64,000 nt of DNA, taken from contig NZ_JIAL01000001.1 in the NCBI RefSeq assembly GCF_000688455.1, positions 3,441,001 to 3,505,000 of the forward strand. The letters run 5' to 3'. Each line of letters starts with the position of its first letter. Position 1 is the first letter of the stretch. The notes beneath the pieces were generated by a model. That model was not told where the DNA came from, did no database searches, and saw only the letters and a program-made list of their open reading frames with translations. Below are positions 36,546 through 44,752 of this stretch, in pieces. Made by a program: the position numbers and the translations under genes. This DNA comes from Pseudacidobacterium ailaaui. Lineage in GTDB: Bacteria > Acidobacteriota > Terriglobia > Terriglobales > Acidobacteriaceae.

Positions 36546-39351
36546 CGTCACCTCCCACTTCCGTCTTGCGCTTCAGGAGTCCCACATACAGCTCGATCGC
36601 ATCTTCCAGCAGCCCGTCGGTGCCGGCCTTCGTGAGGAAATCAAGATCGTTTCGGCTGAGCGGCTGCTTCCAGTCGGCCGTCGCAAGCGTATCGCGCACG
36701 AATGCCTCGAGAGTCGTATCGCCGGTCTCTGCCCACTGCCGTCGCTTTGCGCCGATGTCGGCCTGGATCGCCTTGATTTGCGAGGTTGCCAGAGCCTTAC
36801 GAAGCAGCTCCCAAACGCGCGCGAGATCATTCCAATTCTCAAGCAGGTATGGCCGCGGAGATCTCCGCTTCCTCCCTGCGTCGCTGTACTCCAGTTCAAA
36901 GCGGGTTGCGGCACAGTCCAGAAACTGAAAATCGAAGTGGCTTGGTGTCAAGTAGACCTGGCCGCCGGATCGCAAACCGCCGACATCAAGGGCGCCGCCA
37001 GAATTGGCTGGAAGAAAATATGCGTACCACTTATCTTCTGTCGTTCCATCGCCCATAGACGTTGGGATTTTCCAAGCAATGCCGTTCGAGAATTCCAGGC
37101 CACAGATGCCACTGTCGGCCACGGATACTTTGGAGACAGCCCACAGCTCCTCGTTCACTGGCAGATCCATCACTCGGCGGCCGGCATCCAACATTATGGA
37201 AAGAGGCGTGTGCGCCTGACCAAACACGATGCCAACCGCGATCGGGAGCCGGTTTCGCACGCGCGCCATCTCGGCTTCGTACTTGTTCTTGATTGTATTG
37301 ACAACGTCTGCAGCGCCGTCCGCGGGAACCAGCATCATGAAGCTCCGCGGATCAGCGAGAATCGAGATCGATGGGCGGTACTGAACGGAATCCAGATCGG
37401 CTCCCAGGACTGTTCCAGTGGCGATGCTGGTGAGCCTGGTGTAGCCCGCCTCATCGTTGTACGTGTCCTCCAGTACAGCGCATGGCTTTCCCCGGATCTG
37501 CTCTCTCAGCTCGTCTGGCGAGGTCTTCTGGTGTTTCGCAAGCCGCGCCAGATTCTCCGCCGTGATGAACTTCCATCCATTCTCATCCGTGCAGGCGACC
37601 GCGAGCCGTCCTACGTCAGGGATTTCGAGCTGATACGCATGCGTCCGCACGGGCGGATCATTACGTCCGGGACCAGGCCGCAGCGTCAGACGCCAGCGGA
37701 TGCCGGAAACCGGAATCACACATTTGGCGATCTCTCCTTCGATCTCCTCCCAAAAGCGGGCCGTCGTATCCCAGATCCGCCGCAGCCGGGCGAAAGTCAA
37801 TTCTTTGGACCGGAGCGATGGCGTCGGACTCACAATCAGCGAGCTTTCGATGTACCCGCCGGGCTCCAACCACTTCTCAATACCGAAGCGCCCGACGATC
37901 AGGGCGACGCGGCCGTTAACGTCAGCAACCTCATCCAGCCAGATGGTTGTTTCCAGTTTGTCGAGCCACTGTTCGCAGCGGTCATCGCGCAGAGCCTCAC
38001 AAGGCACGCATACGCGACGCTCTTTGGCCTTCCGTGATGTTCGACCCGGCGGATGGCCCTGTGGTCTCACGCCGCAAACCGTGCAAACGTCAGCGCGTTC
38101 CACGTCTTGCCACCACTGGCGCACGGTCTCCGGTTTTGCTGTAACGAGCGGAACCGGCTTGGCCAGTTCGCCGGCGAGTCCAAGGCCTTGCGCATGCGCC
38201 ACGCTAACGGAAAGCGCCGGCGTGATCTCCAGCTTTACTGCTTTGGAAGCCTCCGAGCGCTCACGTTGGCGCTCATCGCCATCGCCGGCTTCGATCGGGG
38301 TGATGAATGCGCTTCGGACATGGGCCTCGATCAAACTAAGGAGCATGCTGCCCCGCTCATCCTCCGCCTCCAGATCCGGAACGACAAACGCGGAACCAAA
38401 TTCGTCCCGATAGACCTCATTCCCGAGGGGGCATTCCTGTTCGAGCAGATCCTTCACCGCGTCGAGGCTGTGTGTGATGATTTGTTTCCGCGCCAAAAGG
38501 TCGGGAAGCCTGGAGACGTGCTCGTAGAAGGTGGGGCCGTCCAGCGCGATCCGTAGAATTCGCCACTTGAGGTACTCCTTTTCGGTCCACTTGCCTTCCA
38601 GGAGCATCTTGGCGAGCGCTGCCTTGAAGAATGCGGCGACGGCTGAGGAGACGTCCCATAGCGTGATATCGTTCAGCGGCCTTCGAGTTTCGGCGAGCGC
38701 CAAGGTCATGAGTCTACGGGCATCCCGTAGGTACTCATTTCGCTTACCTTGTTGAATGGAGTCCAGGAGGCTTTCCCGCGCATGCCTCAGCGTGGAGGCA
38801 TCAATCCCACGCTCGTGACCGAACACTGTGGCAACCTGAACCGGAGGTTGTGACTGTCTCCCCTCGTCACCGGCTCCCTCCTTGTCGATTGCGGAGGCCT
38901 CGTGCGAAGCCCACAGCAACTCCGTAAGCCGTGAAGTCGCGACCCATCTGCCTGGCCGCCGTTTGGGGTCGGTCAGAGGGCGGTAGAAATCATAGTTTTG
39001 GTACTCAACAAAATCGCCCATGCAGTAATCGACTCGGTCATCAAAAGGTGGAGGCAGCACAATGGGTGTGCTTGCGAGCCAATTGCGCGCCTTCTCGCTG
39101 AGGAAACCGGTTGTTTCCGGCTTTGGCTGATAGCGGTCAGCCTGATACTTATACTTGATTCCAACAACGTTTTGGAACTCGAAGCGGCCACGGTAGCGAG
39201 TGACGATCGGGTCGGTATTGCCCGCATTTGCGAGTTGCACGAACAGAAACTCCTCCCCGAACTTCCCGATGTTGTGGAGGAACGCGCCCAATTCCGCCTT
39301 CAGGATCTCCTGGCGGTTTTGACGGAGAATTTCGAGATCATAGCCCGGCAT
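36538..39351 (-). CDS. cas10: Csx11-like Cas10, both catalytic motifs degenerate
   Basis: The intact 937-residue large subunit of a type III effector resembles the Csx11 branch. The N-terminal HD-like region reads FLHNIGKF (H26-N27) instead of HD, a zinc ribbon uses C423/C426 and C448/C451, and the palm region reads ISILADPRSFMMLVPAD (661-677) where active Cas10 has GGDD. A GGDD string occurs only as the last residues and is coincidental. It therefore probably makes no cyclic oligoadenylate and cuts no DNA, as reported for subtype III-C. It starts 2 bases after the preceding RAMP stop. Confidence 0.85.
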   Translation of the reverse strand: MPGYDLEILRQNRQEILKAELGAFLHNIGKFGEEFLFVQLANAGNTDPIVTRYRGRFEFQNVVGIKYKYQADRYQPKPETTGFLSEKARNWLASTPIVLPPPFDDRVDYCMGDFVEYQNYDFYRPLTDPKRRPGRWVATSRLTELLWASHEASAIDKEGAGDEGRQSQPPVQVATVFGHERGIDASTLRHARESLLDSIQQGKRNEYLRDARRLMTLALAETRRPLNDITLWDVSSAVAAFFKAALAKMLLEGKWTEKEYLKWRILRIALDGPTFYEHVSRLPDLLARKQIITHSLDAVKDLLEQECPLGNEVYRDEFGSAFVVPDLEAEDERGSMLLSLIEAHVRSAFITPIEAGDGDERQRERSEASKAVKLEITPALSVSVAHAQGLGLAGELAKPVPLVTAKPETVRQWWQDVERADVCTVCGVRPQGHPPGRTSRKAKERRVCVPCEALRDDRCEQWLDKLETTIWLDEVADVNGRVALIVGRFGIEKWLEPGGYIESSLIVSPTPSLRSKELTFARLRRIWDTTARFWEEIEGEIAKCVIPVSGIRWRLTLRPGPGRNDPPVRTHAYQLEIPDVGRLAVACTDENGWKFITAENLARLAKHQKTSPDELREQIRGKPCAVLEDTYNDEAGYTRLTSIATGTVLGADLDSVQYRPSISILADPRSFMMLVPADGAADVVNTIKNKYEAEMARVRNRLPIAVGIVFGQAHTPLSIMLDAGRRVMDLPVNEELWAVSKVSVADSGICGLEFSNGIAWKIPTSMGDGTTEDKWYAYFLPANSGGALDVGGLRSGGQVYLTPSHFDFQFLDCAATRFELEYSDAGRKRRSPRPYLLENWNDLARVWELLRKALATSQIKAIQADIGAKRRQWAETGDTTLEAFVRDTLATADWKQPLSRNDLDFLTKAGTDGLLEDAIELYVGLLKRKTEVGGDDE

Positions 39352-39353
39352 CG

Positions 39354-40310
39354 TTACGCGCTCCCCTGAATTCGGGCGGCCAACGCTTCGGCCCTTTCGA
39401 TGAGTTCCGAGAACTTGGCGAAACTGGCGGGGCCTCCATCCAGCCCCGCCACCTCGATGATTCCGCGCTCGCCCACCAGCGCATCCGTAGCCGCCCCATA
39501 GCCGCTACTCTTCTTGGCGGAAACGCCGTAATCTCGCATCGCACCTCGAACACAGCGGGCAACCGCAATCAGGTCGCCCGCAACCTGCTTCCGGAAATCG
39601 GGTAGGGTCAGGCTCCGGGGCCGCTCGTCGCGTGGGAGCGCCAAGTACAACAGCGCGAGGCGGCTCCGTGCACCCCTGGGCACGCACTCGATACGAATTG
39701 GATTCTTGCCAATCCGACGGACCCGATCATGCGGGTTGACGATCTCGGTTGCGATCTGGGTAAAGAATGAAGTAAACGTGCAAATCCTGCCCTCATGCAG
39801 CGCGGCCGCCGGCTCATCGCCCCGAGAATTCTTCGGTGGCTCCGGTCCAAAGAGCCTATCCACAGCCTCGCGAGCTTCGATCAGGCAGGCGTTACGCAGC
39901 GCCCCCTTCCATGTGGTGGCGGCAATCAACGGCAAGCCGAAAACCCAGTCCTTGCGCACGGGGTTTTCGGTAACGGAAAAGACGCGATCATCGCGGCTCA
40001 GATAGGGAGTTTCCAAGGCAAAATCCGCCCGGAGAAAAAAAGATAAAGGCGGCAGAACGTTCAGATCGATACGGGCCGGCGTCCCAATCTCAAGTTTTTC
40101 CATCAGCGCGGCGCCGCGTTCGAGGCGCTGCCGGTACGCCTCCGTCTTCAGAAGCCTGGCGTAGGTGTCCTGGCCAAGGATTTTCGTGTCCTCGCTCGCA
40201 GTCGTTTGCGCCAGTAGGTCGATGAGCGCAACCGGGTCTGTGGACTCGCTCTCCAACGCCAGCACCTGCTCGCGTGTATAGAGCGGAAAAGCCGCGTAAT
40301 AGTCGCTCAC
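39354..40310 (-). CDS. RAMP-superfamily type III subunit (Cmr6-like)
   Basis: The 318-residue RAMP protein contains FALETPYLSRDDRVFSVTENPVRKD, the helix motif PLIAATTWKGALRNA and a late glycine loop SAKKSSGYGAA. Order and motifs suggest a Cmr6-like Cas7 subunit that caps the backbone. The GTG at 40310 is chosen as start because it overlaps the cmr1 stop by 4 bases. A longer frame from 40352 would overlap cmr1 by 46 bases. Confidence 0.75.
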   Translation of the reverse strand: MSDYYAAFPLYTREQVLALESESTDPVALIDLLAQTTASEDTKILGQDTYARLLKTEAYRQRLERGAALMEKLEIGTPARIDLNVLPPLSFFLRADFALETPYLSRDDRVFSVTENPVRKDWVFGLPLIAATTWKGALRNACLIEAREAVDRLFGPEPPKNSRGDEPAAALHEGRICTFTSFFTQIATEIVNPHDRVRRIGKNPIRIECVPRGARSRLALLYLALPRDERPRSLTLPDFRKQVAGDLIAVARCVRGAMRDYGVSAKKSSGYGAATDALVGERGIIEVAGLDGGPASFAKFSELIERAEALAARIQGSA

Positions 40311-41398
40311 AGGACCTCCTTCTGAAAGTCGCTCCAGCCATAGGTTCGGCACCTGTTCCCTGCAAACATCTCATTGACGACGTTCTGGATTGCATCCGTA
40401 ATTGCCGGCCGCTGGCGCTCCAGATCCGGTGGGACATGAACCCAGCACCTCAGGCGATACGGTTCTTGCGGCTTGCGCCGGTATAGATGACTGACAAACA
40501 CGCGGCTGGCGGACCGGTTCGCGCTCCGAGCGCTCGTGCCCACGATCTCCTCAGCCCGCCGGCCCAACAGGTTCTTCAGCGCTGGGCGGATGCCCCGATC
40601 TCGACCGGCTCCGGAGCGAAAATTCCCGGTGCTGCTCTTGTAGCGAATATCGTAGGCGATTGGCAGAACGCGGCTGAGATAATCGGGGCTGGCCGATGAA
40701 GGTATCTTCGTGGCCCCGGCGTAAGCGCCGACATTGCTTATCTCGAAGCTGAGGAACGCCGTTTCCCTGACGTTGAACATTCCATCCATTTCGCGGCTGT
40801 CTTCGGGGAACGCAGTGATGAACCGGCTCAACGCCTTTCGGTCAAATTGCGGCATTTCGCGCCAGGCGATCACTCCCCAGCCGTTTTGCGGTTTGGCCGC
40901 CAGGGCTCCAAAGCGGGCGACCGCATTGAGGAGGCTGCAAAAGACGCTGTCAAGATCCGCGTCTCCTAGCGCGTCGGCTCCGAGAATGTGAGGCGTGAAT
41001 TGCAGTGTAAGCGCATCTCCCCACAGAACCTTGCTGCCAGGTAGCTTGTACACACGGCGCAGCCAGTTCTTATGTATAGGGGCGACCTCGGGAGCCGCCC
41101 GTATGCACCAGTCGCTCGCGTGCAATCCGGAACCGGTCAAGCGGAACCGCCGGGCCCAGCCAGTCGTCCCAAAGAGCCAACACGCCGGGCACAGGCCGTG
41201 GAAAGGGTTCTTCTTAGGGTCGGGATCGTACTGACAAGCCGCTTCCGTCGGGTCACATGCGTGGCGGCCGAGGGCCCGCACAATCCCTTCAAACCACCAG
41301 CGCAGCGACCCCATCAAACCCGTGATACGCAGGGACCCGCTGATGCCTTCGGCATCGCCGGTCCAGATCGGAGTCAGTGGTGTCAGGGTCAGGTCCAT
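40307..41398 (-). CDS. cmr1: Cmr1-like RAMP subunit
   Basis: The 363-residue protein opens with the classic Cmr1 motif: LTPLTPIWTGD then ITGLMGSLRWWFEGIVRALG, a CPACWLFGTTGWARRF segment and a C-terminal glycine/aromatic loop. Cmr1 sits near the 3' end of the crRNA in type III-B complexes. The ATG at 41398 is 8 bases after the membrane-protein stop. Upstream in-frame codons back to 41518 would overlap that gene. Confidence 0.87.
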   Translation of the reverse strand: MDLTLTPLTPIWTGDAEGISGSLRITGLMGSLRWWFEGIVRALGRHACDPTEAACQYDPDPKKNPFHGLCPACWLFGTTGWARRFRLTGSGLHASDWCIRAAPEVAPIHKNWLRRVYKLPGSKVLWGDALTLQFTPHILGADALGDADLDSVFCSLLNAVARFGALAAKPQNGWGVIAWREMPQFDRKALSRFITAFPEDSREMDGMFNVRETAFLSFEISNVGAYAGATKIPSSASPDYLSRVLPIAYDIRYKSSTGNFRSGAGRDRGIRPALKNLLGRRAEEIVGTSARSANRSASRVFVSHLYRRKPQEPYRLRCWVHVPPDLERQRPAITDAIQNVVNEMFAGNRCRTYGWSDFQKEVL

Positions 41399-41406
41399 GG
41401 GCGCCC

Positions 41407-42348
41407 TCACGCGAGACTTGGCTGGGCGGCCAGTCTCAGCCGTTCCGTCAACGCGGCGATCTCGTGATCGACTGTCTCTCGCCGGCGCTTCTCTCCCCGA
41501 GGAAGTTCCCGCCAGCACGCATCCAGCGCCGCTTTGCCCTGTTCGCCATTGATGCCGCCGATCACCGCGACCGTATCCTCAAACGTCTGGCCCTCAGAGG
41601 TGAGCAGTCGTTCCTGCAATTCATGTAAGACTGTCGTTCGACCCTTGAGATGGCGCCTGCGCCACTTGAGGTACTCGACCGCCTCGGAATACTTAAGGTC
41701 CGGCAGGCTCGGAAGCAATTTCAGGATGTACCCGGAGATTTCTGCCTCACTGGGTTTGAAAATGCCGTCTTGCTGTAACTTCTCGACCGCGGCTTCGCCG
41801 CCGCTCAGGAACAGCCACTGCACTATAACCTCTGCACACCGCCCGTTGCCGGCGGCGATTCTCGCCAGCGTCTTCTCCTGATCAGGAGTCAGGGCCGGAA
41901 CATCGGACGGAGCGGAACGCAACTTTGGCAGAACAGCCTGCAATTCCCTGGAGTCCGAGCAAAGCACTAAGTGGAGCGCTTCTCCAGGCCTGAACGATCC
42001 TCCGTGCACAACAGCATCGTGCAATTTATCACGGAACTCATGATAGAAGCGCAAGGCAAGCTTTTTTTCTGGCGATGTTAGCCTCCCCTCGCGAAGTCTG
42101 GCGTCGATGGCACCCATGACAATATCCTGCTCCGCCTTCTCGCCTCTGCCAAAGGACCAGGCGAGAGCAGCGATCATGGCGTTTGGGAGGGTCAAGGTCC
42201 ACCACCAGGATTTGGCGGCTTCGGCAGCCGGCCAGTAGTGGTTGCACACGTAGAGCGCAGCGGCAAAGATGAGGCTGAGCCAACTGAGACGAGCGGCTCT
42301 GACCAGCCACACATGACGTTTCAGGAAGCTCTGCATGGATTCGGTCAT
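41407..42348 (-). CDS. Two-TM protein of unknown function heading the type III operon
   Basis: The 313-residue protein has two hydrophobic helices (about residues 20-36 and 47-64) followed by about 240 residues of charged, mostly helical cytoplasmic sequence (ERLLTSEGQTFEDTVAVIGG, RRRHLKGRTTVLHELQERLL). I recognise no domain. The ATG at 42348 has AGGGG 7 bases upstream. An ATG 6 bases earlier is too close to that site. It starts 12 bases after the stop of the DUF499 remnant and ends 8 bases before cmr1, so it is co-transcribed and could belong to either system. Confidence 0.75.
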   Translation of the reverse strand: MTESMQSFLKRHVWLVRAARLSWLSLIFAAALYVCNHYWPAAEAAKSWWWTLTLPNAMIAALAWSFGRGEKAEQDIVMGAIDARLREGRLTSPEKKLALRFYHEFRDKLHDAVVHGGSFRPGEALHLVLCSDSRELQAVLPKLRSAPSDVPALTPDQEKTLARIAAGNGRCAEVIVQWLFLSGGEAAVEKLQQDGIFKPSEAEISGYILKLLPSLPDLKYSEAVEYLKWRRRHLKGRTTVLHELQERLLTSEGQTFEDTVAVIGGINGEQGKAALDACWRELPRGEKRRRETVDHEIAALTERLRLAAQPSLA

Positions 42349-42360
42349 TCCCATGCCCCT

Positions 42361-43150
42361 TTAGCTCTCCTCGAATCCCCAATTCTCGAACTTCAAGGTC
42401 TGGCAGTTTTCCGTCAGCGTCCGAACCACGTTGTTCGGGGCGCCGGAGGGGATCTCAGCCGCGATGTCCAGCGTCATAGTCACTTTCGCGCCGAGCAATC
42501 ACTAAGATGTTGTACCACCGCACTGGCGATCTGGTCCACATCGCACGAAAAGGCGGGTCGCGTCGATCCTGGCTGTGCCGTGGAAGCGCCGGGGGACGGC
42601 CCTCTTGGGCTCAGAGGCGGCAATTGGCTGAGACCTTGTGGGGCTGCTCTCCGTATTGTCGCTAGGCGGGCCCATTGGACGCGTTGTTCCAGCGGAACCT
42701 GCTGCAGCCGCAGCCTCTCGTTCCATCTGCGCGACCGCCGCTTCCGGCTTCACCACCCCGCTGTGGCCGTCCAACTGCACCGAGACCCTCCGGCTGGCCT
42801 CCAGACCGCGATAACGATCAGGCGTCGCGTCGTAGTAATCCGCATAAGCAAGGTGTCTAGGCTCCAGGTCGTGCGGGTGACGCCGTCTAGATCGCATCCA
42901 AAATCACCTGCGCGTTCTTCACTCGCGGGAGATACAAGTACTTCGCGACATCGTCCACCAACTGCTTAACGATGACATAGTTCCCTCGCCACAGCGGCAC
43001 CTGGTCGATTTCCAACCTAGTCTGGTTCCATCCATGCTGGGCATGAGCAGTTCGGAACCCCGAGCTTCTTCGACGCCCGCTCGGTCAGCCCGCCGTCTCC
43101 CTTCATCCGGTCGTCGGTCCTCTCGATGGGGCGGGCGCGAAAAGGCCCCG
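42361..43150 (-). pseudogene. DUF499 anti-phage ATPase, C-terminal remnant with many indels
   Basis: Pieces in different frames line up as the end of a DUF499 protein: MKGDGGLTERASKKLG, then EIDQVPLWRGNYVIVKQLVDD, KYLYLPRVKNAQVILDAI, DGVTRTTWSLDTL, AYADYYDATPDRYRG, RRFHGTARIDATR, DVDQIASAVVQHL, and GAKVTMTLDIAAEIPSGAP to the stop at 42361. At least six one-base gains or losses (near 42495, 42550, 42850, 42890, 43015 and 43055) are needed to join them. DUF499 ATPases accompany DUF1156 methylases in anti-phage clusters. The N-terminal ATPase part is missing. Confidence 0.72.
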
Positions 43151-43335
43151 GCAACGATCTGAAGAAAAGTCATTCAGGCAAAGATGTCAGGGAAACATGA
43201 GATAGAAATCTGGGGAGATGGGACTTAGACTCGCAGTTTTATGTACGTGGATGACTGCACCAGAGGGATCCAAACCATCCTTGAAAGTGGATGACAACCT
43301 GTTACTACATTTTCGGGCGTTACTACAGTTTCGAG

Positions 43336-43783
43336 CTACCGTCTCGCCTCCAACCGGGTCGCCAGGCTCGTCATCGTGTACTCGTTCTCGTTCACATCCA
43401 CGTGATGCTCCATCTGATCGGCGCGCGTTTTGGCGTCCATACCGGCCTTGCGGCACAGCGTCGCGTAGCTGCGCCGGAGCACTTGGAAGTTGACCCATTC
43501 AAGCCCAACCTCTCGCAGACGCGGATGGATGCTGCGTCGCCAGAGATTATCGCGACTGAGCGGAGTTCGCCCGGTCTCCGACGGGAACAACCATGCTGTG
43601 GGTGTTTGGTCCTTAAGCATCTCGAGCCATTCCTGAAGAAGGGCCCGCGTGCCCTCGGTCATGCGACCTCTCTGATGGAGCGCTTGGTCTTCGGCGAATC
43701 GATGTCACCCTTGTAGACGCGGCGCTGGACGAGGACCGACTGAGTCCGCAGGTCATGGATCTGTAGCCCGGACGCCTCTTCGA
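43336..43783 (-). pseudogene. Tyrosine recombinase, C-terminal catalytic half, frameshifted
   Basis: The frame from 43783 (EEASGLQIHDLRTQSVLVQRRVYKG) shifts near 43660, where one base is lost before TEGTRALLQEWLEML, and continues to 43336. The catalytic region FQVLRRSYATL, DQMEHH and NENEYT is that of an integrase family common in Acidobacteria, in which Gln replaces the first His. The end lacks about 15 residues. It is inactive as it stands. No gene is seen between 43151 and 43335. Confidence 0.75.
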
Positions 43784-43985
43784 TCGACCTCGATGGGATG
43801 GCCGGTCAGGACGAGCAAGGCTACTCCGGGCTGCGGCACAGCGTCGACAACCACTACAAGCGGCTGATTGGCTTCGCCGCGCTCACGAGTCTTTTCGCGT
43901 CCGGTTTCGAGCTTTCGCAGTCCCGCACTACGTCTGTGCTCCAATATCCCAGCGCGGGCGAGCTCGCGGGCGCCGCTGCCTTTAC
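43780..43985 (+). pseudogene. TrbI/VirB10 conjugation protein fragment
   Basis: About 68 residues (SSIDLDGMAGQDEQGYSGL, VDNHYKRLIGFAALTSLFASGFELSQSR, SVLQYPSAGELAGAA) match the middle of TrbI, the VirB10-like channel protein of conjugative type IV secretion. Both sides are cut: at the left it abuts the integrase fragment and at the right the truncated epimerase. It shows that a conjugative element once occupied the site. Confidence 0.65.
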
Positions 43986-44168
43986 TGCCCGCATCACAGC
44001 CTCGCGATCGAGTGCGTCGGCTACTGCGGGCGTTCCCCCGGCCCCGTGAACCTGTTCGGCCTTTTTACTCGAACGCGTCATCCCGGTAACCTGATGGCCT
44101 GCTTCGACGAGTAAGGGAACCAGGCGGCTTCCGATGGCGCCGGTCGCGCCTGCGACGAATACTCTCAT
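43854..44168 (-). pseudogene. NAD(P)-binding epimerase, truncated after about 66 residues
   Basis: The start MRVFVAGATGAIGSRLVPLLVEAGHQVTG is a normal Rossmann N-terminus of an extended SDR epimerase. After AVMRAVKAA (about 43975) the frame runs into antisense trbI sequence and stops at 43854, so about 200 residues are lost. Its ATG overlaps the flavodoxin stop (ATGA). It is the E of the decarboxylase-oxidoreductase-epimerase set that ECF41 sigma factors commonly control. Confidence 0.8.
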
Positions 44169-44752
44169 ACGCGCCCCCGCACGAACTGAGCGGTCACCTC
44201 AGCTACCCGTTTTCCGAGATGCTGCGCTGTCGCGAGGTCTGCTGCGGGAGGTGCCTTTTCCGGTCCCTCATCGACATTCGACTGCGCTCCGGCGCCCAGC
44301 CAGAAGCCAAGACGGTTCAGCTCGTCGTCCGACCCCCGGCTCGAGTTGTTCCCCGACGGCAGATCGAGATTGACCCAGTGCATCCCGTGCTGCGCGGCGA
44401 AGATCGCGATTTGGACGAGCGTCGCCAGCTTGTCTCCGGAGCGGGCGCCGGAATTCGTGAAACCCGCGGCAATCTTGTTGCGCCAGGCAAATCCTTTCGC
44501 CATGACCGCCCTCGACGTCGCCTCCTGAAAGGCCTTGAATCGAGCCGAAGGACCGCCCATATAGGTAGGCGCTCCGAAGATGATGGCCTCGCTCGCAGCA
44601 AGATCGTCCCAGCGAGACTCGGCTTCGTCGACATTGAGAAGCAGGACGTCTGCGCAGGATAGCTGTTTTGCGCCCGCGCTCACCGCCTCCGCCTGTCGCC
44701 TGGTATGGCCGTAAACGCTGTGATAGACGATCGCGATTTGAATCTTAGACAC
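44165..44752 (-). CDS. Flavodoxin-fold NAD(P)H-dependent oxidoreductase
   Basis: The 195-residue WrbA/flavodoxin-like protein has an FMN-binding start IAIVYHSVYGHTRRQAEAV and a second flavin loop FGAPTYMGGPSARFKAF. It should reduce quinones or similar acceptors in the cytoplasm. It overlaps the sigma-factor 3' end by 8 bases and the epimerase start by 4, so it is co-expressed with the ECF41 operon. Confidence 0.85.
   Translation of the reverse strand: MSKIQIAIVYHSVYGHTRRQAEAVSAGAKQLSCADVLLLNVDEAESRWDDLAASEAIIFGAPTYMGGPSARFKAFQEATSRAVMAKGFAWRNKIAAGFTNSGARSGDKLATLVQIAIFAAQHGMHWVNLDLPSGNNSSRGSDDELNRLGFWLGAGAQSNVDEGPEKAPPAADLATAQHLGKRVAEVTAQFVRGRV

Noticed and set aside
36538-36560. GGDD at the very end of Cas10 as a possible cyclase motif
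   Set aside because: It is at the extreme C-terminus, outside the palm fold. The palm position reads LADPRSFMM.
34136-43335. Search for a CRISPR array near the type III genes
   Set aside because: No regularly spaced direct repeats were seen by eye anywhere in the island.
43753-43944. Minus-strand frame containing VALLVLTGHPIE, similar to an integrase core
   Set aside because: It is the antisense of the TrbI fragment on the plus strand. The short likeness to an integrase LLTG motif does not extend.
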